NCBI GenBank assembly: GCA_022823605.1
Contig: JAJEHS010000008.1
Coordinates: 363,004 to 427,003, forward strand
DNA: 64,000 nucleotides
Direction of reading: 5' to 3'
Source of the DNA: Paracoccaceae bacterium
Lineage (GTDB): Bacteria > Pseudomonadota > Alphaproteobacteria > Rhodobacterales > Rhodobacteraceae
The notes below the pieces were generated by a model. That model saw nothing but the letters and a program-made list of their open reading frames with translations. It searched no databases and was not told where the DNA came from. Shown piece after piece: positions 1-7,415 of the stretch. The position numbers and the translations under genes are program-made. Every line of letters starts with the position of its first letter. Position 1 is the first letter of the stretch.

Positions 1-198
1 ACGAGGAACTAGGGAGAGAAATAGGAAAAAGTTGGCAACATCTTCCTGGGTGGCCTTCAAGGAATCGATACCCCTCGAAGCACAATAATCATGAAAAACA
101 CTCCAACCTTTCTCATAAGCTAGGCGAGAATTTTCTGCCAGTGAAAGGGAAAGAATATCTCCATAAAGGGATTTATCTTTATTGATTTTATTCTGCAT
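1..198 (-). CDS. Tyrosine recombinase, N-terminal part (runs off window)
   Basis: The minus-strand frame is open from an ATG at 198 to the window edge, giving 66 residues and the N-terminal SAM-like DNA-binding domain of a phage-type integrase. An AGGAG box sits upstream of the ATG. The segment LAYEKGWSVFHDYCASRGI matches the same part of the second recombinase at 2041-3024 (IAYDKGWQVFDDYCISRKI), as does the run ending NFFLFLSLVPR. The two genes are therefore paralogous. The catalytic domain lies outside the window, so activity cannot be judged. If intact, this gene could supply recombinase in trans for the broken copy downstream; that is inference. Confidence 0.8.
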   Translation of the reverse strand, partial: MQNKINKDKSLYGDILSLSLAENSRLAYEKGWSVFHDYCASRGIDSLKATQEDVANFFLFLSLVPR

Positions 199-433
199 AA
201 GTGCACTCCTACATTTAGATTCAAGCGAGGAAAATGGACTTACACGGTTAGATTAAGCCTGTAGAGGGGTTTGCCGTTTAATTTTATGAATTAAGTACCT
301 GGTTATTGAGTAAATTAGTTTTGATGCATTGTTGAAAGAATTTGAGGCTTAATTCTGAGAATTCCAACCAAGGATATTTGGGTTTTCATGGTGACTTTAT
401 TTCAATCAGGTTTTATGATTTTCATTGGCAAAA

Positions 434-463
434 ACTATATTGAGTAAATTTACTCAATATAGT
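434..463. promoter_or_regulatory. Perfect 30-bp palindrome, probable operator
   Basis: The left arm ACTATATTGAGTAAA is followed directly by its exact reverse complement, 11 bp before the ATG of the ATPase gene. A 13-nt copy of its core, TATTGAGTAAATT, recurs at 304-316. No Shine-Dalgarno is visible between palindrome and ATG. An operator is the simplest reading, and an mRNA hairpin hiding the start is the alternative. The rest of 199-474 shows nothing else. Confidence 0.7.
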
Positions 464-474
464 AATGAATAATT

Positions 475-1767
475 ATGGCTGAATATATAAGACCCCAGTC
501 TTCAACGTTGGCAAATCGTCTTAATGGGAAACCAAATACTATAATTTATGTTTCTGGCCCTCGTCAGGTCGGAAAAACAACACTGGTTAAACAAACATTG
601 AACAACCAGAACTTACCATATCATTATGTATCTGCATATGTTCACGCCCCTAATGAAAAAGATTTCTACCCTCAACTTGCAAATCTGACCCAAGAAGAAG
701 AAACGCTGCCATTATTGCAAGATTGTAACATAAGAGACCATAGATGGCTTGTCAGGGAATGGAAGAAAGCCAGAACCATGTCAAAGGAAATGGAAAAGGG
801 ATTCATTCTCGTCATTGACGAAATACAAAAAATTGAGAATTGGTCAGAAACAGTCAAAGGTCTTTGGGATGCAGATAAATGGAATAATCAACAATTTCAT
901 GTGATTTTGCTGGCTTCGGTATCAATGCAAATGCAGCGAGGTTTGAGCGAAAGCCTTGCGGGTAGGTTTGAAACGATTAAACTTATGCATTGGTCGTTTA
1001 CTGAAATGTTGGAGGCTTTCAATTTTGATCTGGCCAAATTCATATACTTTGGGGGTTATCCTGGAAGTGTGAAATACATCCATGAACAAGAAAGATGGGG
1101 AGGATACATTACGAATGCATTAATAGAACCAAACATTGAAAATGATATCCTAGAAATCCAACGTGTGGTCAAGCCGGTTCTACTAAAACAACTTTTTAAT
1201 TTAGGTACGGAATATTCAGGACAAATTTTGTCCTATAATAAAATGCTTGGTCATCTCCTTGATGCAGGAAATACTACAACTTTAGCCAGATACCTCGAAC
1301 TTTTGTCTATGGCTGGACTATTGACCGGTCTTGAAACCTATTCAACGAAACCATTCCGAAGAAAATCATCAAGCCCGAAACTTAATGTGTATAACACAGC
1401 ACTGATTTCAGCATGTTCCGACTATTCCTTTTCGACAGCTAAAGCTGACAGAAGCCATTGGGGACGCTTGATTGAAAGTGCTGTTGGAGCACATCTTTTG
1501 AATACGAGAAAATACAATACAAAATTGTATTATTGGCGTGAGAAAAATTATGAGGTGAATTTTGTACTGAAGATAGGTCTTGATTTAATTGCCATTGAGG
1601 TAAAGAGCAAAACACCCAAATCGAATTTGGGTGGGTTAATGAAATTTAATGAGCAATTCCAACCAAAAATGTCTTTGGTAGTTGGTGAAGGAGGAATCCC
1701 TTTATCTGAGTTTTTTATGACTCCTGCAGAAGAATTGCTGGAGTTATTTTATGACCGAATAAGTTGA
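475..1767 (+). CDS. AAA_14/DUF4143-type ATPase
   Basis: This 430-residue protein belongs to the family of archaeal-style AAA ATPases fused to a C-terminal DUF4143 nuclease-fold region. Walker A is GPRQVGKTT (about 28-36) and Walker B is ILVIDEIQKI (about 111-120). A LASVS...GRFE stretch acts as the sensor region. The tail has the family pattern YYWREKNYEVNFVL followed by IAIEVKSK, resembling a PD-(D/E)XK core. Members are common in mobile and accessory regions, and their cellular role is mostly unknown. The gene stands alone between two related recombinase genes and is preceded by a perfect palindrome that may autoregulate it. The length is normal and no frame damage is seen. Start: first in-frame ATG, without a clear ribosome-binding site. 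Confidence 0.85.
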   Translation: MAEYIRPQSSTLANRLNGKPNTIIYVSGPRQVGKTTLVKQTLNNQNLPYHYVSAYVHAPNEKDFYPQLANLTQEEETLPLLQDCNIRDHRWLVREWKKARTMSKEMEKGFILVIDEIQKIENWSETVKGLWDADKWNNQQFHVILLASVSMQMQRGLSESLAGRFETIKLMHWSFTEMLEAFNFDLAKFIYFGGYPGSVKYIHEQERWGGYITNALIEPNIENDILEIQRVVKPVLLKQLFNLGTEYSGQILSYNKMLGHLLDAGNTTTLARYLELLSMAGLLTGLETYSTKPFRRKSSSPKLNVYNTALISACSDYSFSTAKADRSHWGRLIESAVGAHLLNTRKYNTKLYYWREKNYEVNFVLKIGLDLIAIEVKSKTPKSNLGGLMKFNEQFQPKMSLVVGEGGIPLSEFFMTPAEELLELFYDRIS

Positions 1768-1957
1768 ACGTACCTGTCATGAAGTAGTCATAAATCCATC
1801 CGCGGATTTGCAGTTTGGGATTTTATAACACTTGATTTAGAAAAAGTTGATACCGTAGGGCGTAAATCTGTATGAGAACCTAGCAACAAACAATATGATA
1901 ATTATTTGAAGTTAAAGAATTGTCAGCAATATTCATAAATTATGATTTGCATTAGGA

Positions 1958-1993
1958 CTGTCAGTAATTTGGAATACACAGAAATACTGACAG
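1958..1993. terminator. Stem-loop between convergent genes
   Basis: CTGTCAGTA (1958-1966) pairs perfectly with TACTGACAG (1985-1993) across an 18-nt loop, and a T-rich run follows on the plus strand. It lies between the convergent ATPase and recombinase genes, so termination is plausible. A recombinase arm site is the alternative. The remaining bases from 1768 to 2040 show no gene. Confidence 0.45.
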
Positions 1994-2040
1994 CCAATTT
2001 TTTCTATATGATCCTTTTGATTATTGCTTAAAGTAAAACT

Positions 2041-3024
2041 TTAGAGAAAATTCGCTCCAGCATGATCTCTAAAGGCATCTGCATCACGAATATATTTTAT
2101 GACTGTTGCTGGATTTGTATGCCTGGTGATCTCCATGATCTTATCCATACGAGCGTTATGAATTGCAGCGCTTGTTACAAATCCTGCTCTTAGTGAATGA
2201 CCCGATACATCTTCAGGATTCAGACCTATAGATTTTGCATACTTTTTTACTAGCCGTGGAATATCAGAGTGGTGTAATTGATTTCCTCAAATGGTTCCAC
2301 CCCGTCGCATAGTTTGAAACAAATTCCCTTGCTTAATTCCAGAAGCAACTAGCCATGTCTGTAATTTATCAATGGGTTTTACTCTCTTTCCTTCAGGTAT
2401 TGCAATCCGATAACTTTTCCTCAATTGATCAGTTTTAGATTTACGTATTGTGAGATACATCTTTTTTGTTTCTGAATTATGCTGTGGGTGGATTATTTCT
2501 ACATCATCTATCATTAAACCACATATTTCAGACCTTCTTAAGGCTGCAGCAAAACCAAGTGCTAAAATTGCAGCATTCCTTTTCCCGATCAAATCATTAC
2601 CACAGTTATTAATCATTTGTAATAATTGTTTGTCTGTGATGGCCTTAACACGTCTAGGAGGTTCTCCTGCATAACGTGCTAATCCTTTAAGTATTGCATT
2701 AACTTTTGGTGAATTTGAGGGAGAAACTAACCCGGCTTTATTGAATTTGCTTGCGATAGCGCTCTTATACAACCCCAATGTACCTAATGAAAGTGGTTCC
2801 CCTTTCTTAATTGTAGCATCAGATGAACGAGGGACAGAAGATAAATAAATAAAGAAATCAACAACATCATCATGTGATGCATCCAGTGGCTTAATTTTCC
2901 TTGAGATGCAGTAATCGTCAAATACCTGCCAGCCTTTGTCATAGGCTATTCGTGTATTCTTTGATAAAGACATAGAGTAAACATCTCTAGTAAGTGCCTC
3001 TATACCAGTGGTTAAATCAAACAT
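2041..3024 (-). pseudogene. Tyrosine recombinase interrupted by an in-frame TGA
   Basis: The frame codes a full-length phage-type integrase of 327 sense or read-through positions, but codon 246 (2287-2289) is TGA. The N-terminal DNA-binding domain and the first catalytic Arg (ALRRSEI, about 163) lie before the stop. The HxxR motif GHSLRAG (H276, R279), the next His (ITRH, 302) and the nucleophile Tyr (VIKYIR, 311) lie after it in the same frame. A stop-terminated product would be inactive. One base change from CGA (Arg) or TGG (Trp) would create the TGA. I place the start at the ATG of MFDLTTG, because the AGGAG inside an upstream in-frame ATG is well spaced for it. The start is 58 bp from the inverted repeat of the adjacent methylase switch, the usual place for a cognate invertase. 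A sequencing error is possible. Confidence 0.85.
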
Positions 3025-3082
3025 TAAATTACTCCTCATTTGTTAAAAATGGGAAAGAATAATCAAATCAACTTCTAGGTAA

Positions 3083-3253
3083 ATCCATTTATTACGGAAT
3101 AAAAACTGGTTGCAACCCAGCGTTTATCATCGATAACGAGACAAAAAATGAATTAGTTTTTGAAGATCCTAAGTCGGAAGAAATAATTAAACCGATACTA
3201 AGAGGTAGAGATATAAAACGGTATCATGCTGAGTGGGCGAAACTTTGGCTTAT
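3083..3253 (+). repeat. Left arm of 171-bp inverted repeat
   Basis: This segment matches the reverse complement of 4401-4571 without gaps. The outer 60 bp (3083-3142 against 4512-4571) are identical, and I count about 15 mismatches in the inner 111 bp. The identical part contains three small dyads: TTTATT-ACGG-AATAAA (3088-3103), GGTTGCAACC (3108-3117) and TTATC-ATC-GATAA (3124-3136). Any of these could serve a recombinase. Confidence 0.95.
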
Positions 3254-3839
3254 AAATACTGTACCCTCATTAAATTATGACATTGAACAATATCCTTCTA
3301 TAAAAAATTATTTATTGAAATTTGGAAAAGATCGTTTGGAGCAGGCTGGTAAAAAATTACCTAACGGAATGAAATCTAGAAAAAAAACACCGCACGAGTG
3401 GTTTGAATTGCAGGATACTTGTGCTTACCATGCATTATTTGATCAGGATAAAGTTGTTTGGCCTGATATTACTTCAAGCCCCAAATTCTCGTTAGTCCCA
3501 AAAGGAATTTATGTTGAAGCAACAGCATTTATGATTGATACAGGAAATAAATCCCTTCTAGCAATATTGAACTCTAGGGTAGCAGGATTTTATATGAATT
3601 TAATTGCGCCAAAATTGGGTACAGGGGCAATTAGATACAAGAAAAAGTACGTAGAACAATTACCTATTCCTAGTCCATTAAATCAAAATATTTCAGGAAA
3701 ATTGGAATATTTTGTAGGTACATTATTGGAAAACCAAACATCCAGAGAGATAGATAAAATTGATTTCCAAATTCAAAATTTAATTTATCAAATTTATGAA
3801 CTTTCAAATTATGAAATACAAATTTTAAATAATTCCTAA
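3084..3839 (+). pseudogene. Silent alternative TRD cassette of the methylase
   Basis: The open frame of 251 residues has no start codon: a TAA lies at 3060-3062, a few codons upstream of the repeat. It begins SIYYGIKTGCNPAFIIDNET, almost identical to methylase residues 944 onward, through PILRGRDIKRYHAEWA. It then diverges into a different target-recognition region (INTVPSLNYDIEQYPSIKNY...) while keeping the family landmarks CAYHALF, LNSRVAGFYM and PIPSP. Conservation of the reading frame over the divergent part suggests it is kept functional by periodic expression rather than decaying. It is predicted to give a different DNA specificity once inverted. Confidence 0.85.
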
Positions 3840-6800
3840 GTTAATGATTCAACTAAACATTTTTCTTTTTCGTTGAATTGGTAAAGTTCATAAACCATTT
3901 TATCAATAAATTCCTCATGCTCTATTGAACTATTTTTATGGGCATAACTGTCAATAATTTGATCCACTAATTTTATAAAGGGTTTTTGATCTTCAAGACT
4001 TATACGCGGTATAGGAATACACTCAAAAAATACTTTACTTAATTCCATTCCCCTATCTCCTAATTTGGGGCAATTTGCTTTCAACCAAACTTTAGCAACT
4101 TTAGAATTTAATAATGAAGTTAAGTATTTTAGATTCATACCCGTAATGATAAAACATTTTTGATTTGTATACATGCCAGAAGAATCAAACATAAATGGAA
4201 GTAACGTTGTCATATTAGGATAAACAATTTTTTCCTTTTCGAATTGTGCGTGATAAGCACAATTACGAAGATTATAGGGTGTAATACCCTGGTCTTGTCT
4301 GTTTTCTATTTTTGAGTAAAATTGATTCAAATACTCCTTTATTACAGGATAATCATCTATATTGATTGGTGATAGGTTATTATACCCATTATGGGTAGCA
4401 ATAAGCCAAAGTTCCGCCCACTCAGCATGATACCGTTTTATATCTCTACCTCTTAATATCGGTTTAATTATTTCCACTGACTTTGGATCTTTGTCAACAA
4501 GTTCTTCTTTAGTCTCGTTATCGATGATAAACGCTGGGTTGCAACCAGTTTTTATTCCGTAATAAATGGATATATCACTCCATTCCTTTAATGGCACACC
4601 AATTTTCTCAATTTTGCGTATCAGTTTTGCTTCATCAGGTGTACAAATTATCCATGGACCTTCACTTTGTCTGACCGAGATTGAATTATGTTCAAGATGT
4701 TCATGAATATTTGTACTTAAATTATAATTTTCGTTTATTGATGAACCAATAAGGGACTGTTTGTGTTCATTAATTTTATTTTGGATAAGTAGGATGCTTG
4801 TATCTACAGTGGCATTCTGGAATATTTGAAATCCTTTAAAGTCGATTAATTTAAGTGGTGTATGATTTTCAGTAAAATATTTCCTTAAATTTTTCCCATA
4901 ATCTGACCTCAACCATTTATTAGAAGTTATATAACAAAGGTGTCCATCATGCTTAAGTAGTCGTAAACCGCGTTCGAAAAACAAACAATAGATGTCACCT
5001 GTCCGAGTGAAAACTTCGAACATTTCCTGATATCTATTTCCAAGTTCACCATTGTTTCTTTGTAATTGAATATAAGGTGGATTGCCTATTATGATGTCAA
5101 AACCGTCTTCGATTCCAAACATATAGTTTGAATCAAACCAGCTAGCTTTATCGTTCTGGTCAAAAGGGTCCCAAGACGCAATTTTGTTTGCTTGAATTTC
5201 ATTTAGACCACTATGGGTAAGTTTTTCAGAAAGTTTATTTCTCAATTCCTTATCAAGATTTTTGAATTTAATTTTTTCTGGAGTACTTGATGCATGAAAA
5301 TAGTTTTCTCTATTTTCTGTAAGTTCTCTTATTGCTTTGCTTACCCCAAATAAATCATCTTTTTGAACTTTTTGCTGTTGGACGAGTGAATCAGCTGCTA
5401 CAAAGCATGTTTCTAGATTTGGAAGAGGTTTAATTCCAAAATTTTCTTTGGATTGATCAAATTTTTGATCAATTGCAAGTGAAATAAAAAATCTAAGCTT
5501 AGAAATTTGACATGCTATAGGCTCAATGTCTACACCAAATATACTATTCTGAATTAGAAATAATTTACGCCCAAAGTCATCAGAATAAGATTGAAAAATA
5601 TCACCGATTTGGCTTAATTGAGTATCTCGAGATAATTGATTTTTAGTTTCTAAAGCTAATTTTGCTTTTTCACTTGCTAGGTTCAAATGAAAGTTCTTCC
5701 ACATTAAATTCGATGGGTCAAGACGTTTCAATACCAATAATAATTTATGTAAAACACCCATTGGAAAGGCACCTGAACCAACAGCAGGATCTAATATTTT
5801 TAGACCAGCAATTGATTTAACAATATTTTCCTTCTCCTCTTCTACAAATAATTCCTCTGCATCATCAAATTCATGCTCAAAATCTAGAAGGTAACGAAGG
5901 CGATCTTTGAAGAATGAAATGTCACTGTCATTGGGCACAACCCTTAATCCAATTGCCTCAATCAAAGTTTCTCCTACCATATAATCTACAATTTCGTTAG
6001 GAGTGTAAAAGGAACCATTTTGTTGCTGTGCGGTTTCCCTCGTCTCAGGTATTTGAGTAGCTAGTAAATTCTCAAATACTTTACCAAGCAGTTCGGGATC
6101 TAGGGCTACTTCTTGCTCAATTGGGGTTTTTTCTTCTACAGTGAATTTATAACTATTTAGAAGTGGGAATAATCCATCCTCCCCAAAAAATAGCCTGTTG
6201 GGAATTGTAACTTTATTTGAAGAATTTCCAGGAAAACTATCGATGAACTGGATTTCATTACTGCCAGATTTAAAATAATCAAGACAGTCGAACAAACCAC
6301 CGTTAATGAATGGTATCTTATCAAAATAAAATTTTAATTTTGTTTTATCCTTAATTTCTGCTTCGTACTGATAATAGTTAGAAATGGGATCAGGTGAATC
6401 CTTTTGCTTGTTTGATTGAAACTCACGGCGATTGATTTCAGTGTTCAAAGTAGCAAAAAACAAGTTTTGAAGTACAATTCGATAATAAGAATCTCCACAA
6501 TCATGATCATAGTTTAGTATCAAATCACTTATACATTCTTCAGAAAATAGTTCCTTTGGTACTAAACCCTTTTCTTTTATAAACCAAATAAATAGCAATC
6601 GAGTTACCAGCCTTATGGCATGTTCTTCCATTGTCAAAATTTTTGAAGGAAAACTGGATTCCTTTACAATTTTTTTGAACCATTCATACAATTCCTTGTA
6701 GAACTTTTCATTGAGCTTGTCGATATTTAGCAAGTCCAACAAAGTCGATAAAAGTGTGTCAAAATTAGGAGTTACATTTCGCTTTTGAATTAGCGAAAGA

Positions 6801-7399
6801 CAGTTACTCAATGTTAGATCATACAAGATGTCTAAATGAGCCCGGTGAGGGTTCAGCGGATGGATTTCTTTAACTAAAGAAACCTTTACGAGGACCTTTT
6901 TATGACTAATAATTTTATGTTGGCGCCTTAGTACTGTAGATAATGTGATTTGGTTTTTGGTGTTTTTGAATAAAATTACTGTTGGTGCTAAAGAGAATAA
7001 TTTATTTATCTCACGGGTTATTTGTGCATATATTCCACGAGGATAATGCTCATGGTTTAATTCAACTGCAACAAATATTAAGCTTTTTTCAAAGCTTGTA
7101 GAATTATCAATGTTGAGGGTATTTACTTCATTGGATTTGGCTGCTGCTGATACCTCGCTATCTGTAAATTGAAAAAGAAATCGAATTTTTGAAATATTTT
7201 TGAGACATTCAGTAAAGTTATAATTTGAATCGAGCGAAAAATAATCAATAAAGTCTTCAATTCGGTCTGTTCCAACATGAAATGTTCGATTACTTTTATA
7301 ACCTAATAAACTAAAAAATTTATTACCCCACTCGAAAAAATCCTGATTACTTAAAGAACGTAATTCTAATTCAAGTTTCTCTTTAAAATTGTGATTCAT
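3836..7399 (-). CDS. Eco57I-type DNA adenine methylase with switchable TRD
   Basis: This 1187-residue N6-adenine methyltransferase is similar in architecture to Type IIG/PglX-like enzymes. Motif I is LKILDPAVGSGAFPMG (about 533-548). The catalytic motif is IIGNPPYIQLQ (about residue 770). The hallmark PILRGRDIKRY opens the TRD, and residues 944-1187 form the cassette bounded by the inverted repeat. The N-terminal 450 residues hold a family region with FVAVELNHEHYPRGIYAQ (about 109-126) and no recognisable PD-(D/E)XK core. The gene follows the helicase gene by 16 bp on the same strand, so the two are probably one operon that modifies self DNA and restricts foreign DNA. No BREX pglZ/brxC or DISARM drmB (DUF1998) gene is nearby. 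The region is AT-rich compared with ilvD next door. No strong ribosome-binding site precedes the ATG. Confidence 0.88.
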   Translation of the reverse strand: MNHNFKEKLELELRSLSNQDFFEWGNKFFSLLGYKSNRTFHVGTDRIEDFIDYFSLDSNYNFTECLKNISKIRFLFQFTDSEVSAAAKSNEVNTLNIDNSTSFEKSLIFVAVELNHEHYPRGIYAQITREINKLFSLAPTVILFKNTKNQITLSTVLRRQHKIISHKKVLVKVSLVKEIHPLNPHRAHLDILYDLTLSNCLSLIQKRNVTPNFDTLLSTLLDLLNIDKLNEKFYKELYEWFKKIVKESSFPSKILTMEEHAIRLVTRLLFIWFIKEKGLVPKELFSEECISDLILNYDHDCGDSYYRIVLQNLFFATLNTEINRREFQSNKQKDSPDPISNYYQYEAEIKDKTKLKFYFDKIPFINGGLFDCLDYFKSGSNEIQFIDSFPGNSSNKVTIPNRLFFGEDGLFPLLNSYKFTVEEKTPIEQEVALDPELLGKVFENLLATQIPETRETAQQQNGSFYTPNEIVDYMVGETLIEAIGLRVVPNDSDISFFKDRLRYLLDFEHEFDDAEELFVEEEKENIVKSIAGLKILDPAVGSGAFPMGVLHKLLLVLKRLDPSNLMWKNFHLNLASEKAKLALETKNQLSRDTQLSQIGDIFQSYSDDFGRKLFLIQNSIFGVDIEPIACQISKLRFFISLAIDQKFDQSKENFGIKPLPNLETCFVAADSLVQQQKVQKDDLFGVSKAIRELTENRENYFHASSTPEKIKFKNLDKELRNKLSEKLTHSGLNEIQANKIASWDPFDQNDKASWFDSNYMFGIEDGFDIIIGNPPYIQLQRNNGELGNRYQEMFEVFTRTGDIYCLFFERGLRLLKHDGHLCYITSNKWLRSDYGKNLRKYFTENHTPLKLIDFKGFQIFQNATVDTSILLIQNKINEHKQSLIGSSINENYNLSTNIHEHLEHNSISVRQSEGPWIICTPDEAKLIRKIEKIGVPLKEWSDISIYYGIKTGCNPAFIIDNETKEELVDKDPKSVEIIKPILRGRDIKRYHAEWAELWLIATHNGYNNLSPINIDDYPVIKEYLNQFYSKIENRQDQGITPYNLRNCAYHAQFEKEKIVYPNMTTLLPFMFDSSGMYTNQKCFIITGMNLKYLTSLLNSKVAKVWLKANCPKLGDRGMELSKVFFECIPIPRISLEDQKPFIKLVDQIIDSYAHKNSSIEHEEFIDKMVYELYQFNEKEKCLVESLT
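4401..4571 (-). repeat. Right arm of 171-bp inverted repeat, inside methylase gene
   Basis: This is the partner of 3083-3253. It encodes methylase residues 944 to about 1000, the conserved lead-in to the TRD (IYYGIKTGCNPAF through AEWAELWLI). Placement at a domain border lets recombination exchange the TRD while leaving the catalytic domain intact. Confidence 0.95.
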
Positions 7400-7415
7400 T
7401 TCTTTGTTACTTTTT

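Larger units (their letters stand above)
3083..4571. other. Putative invertible TRD-switching segment
   Basis: Two methylase C-terminal cassettes lie tail-to-tail inside inverted repeats, their stop codons overlapping at 3836-3839. The right cassette is joined to the methylase gene and the left has no start. Recombination between the identical outer repeats would swap them without changing frame, because both repeats carry the same codon phase (TCC at 3084 on plus and at 4570 on minus). The methylase would change from 1187 to about 1194 residues. A tyrosine recombinase gene abuts the left end. Inversion itself is inferred, because only one orientation is seen here. Confidence 0.8.

Noticed and set aside
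2287..2289. TGA read as Trp (alternative genetic code)
   Set aside because: TGA ends intact genes here, for example the ATPase at 1765-1767 and pilO at 58357-58359, so it is a normal stop.
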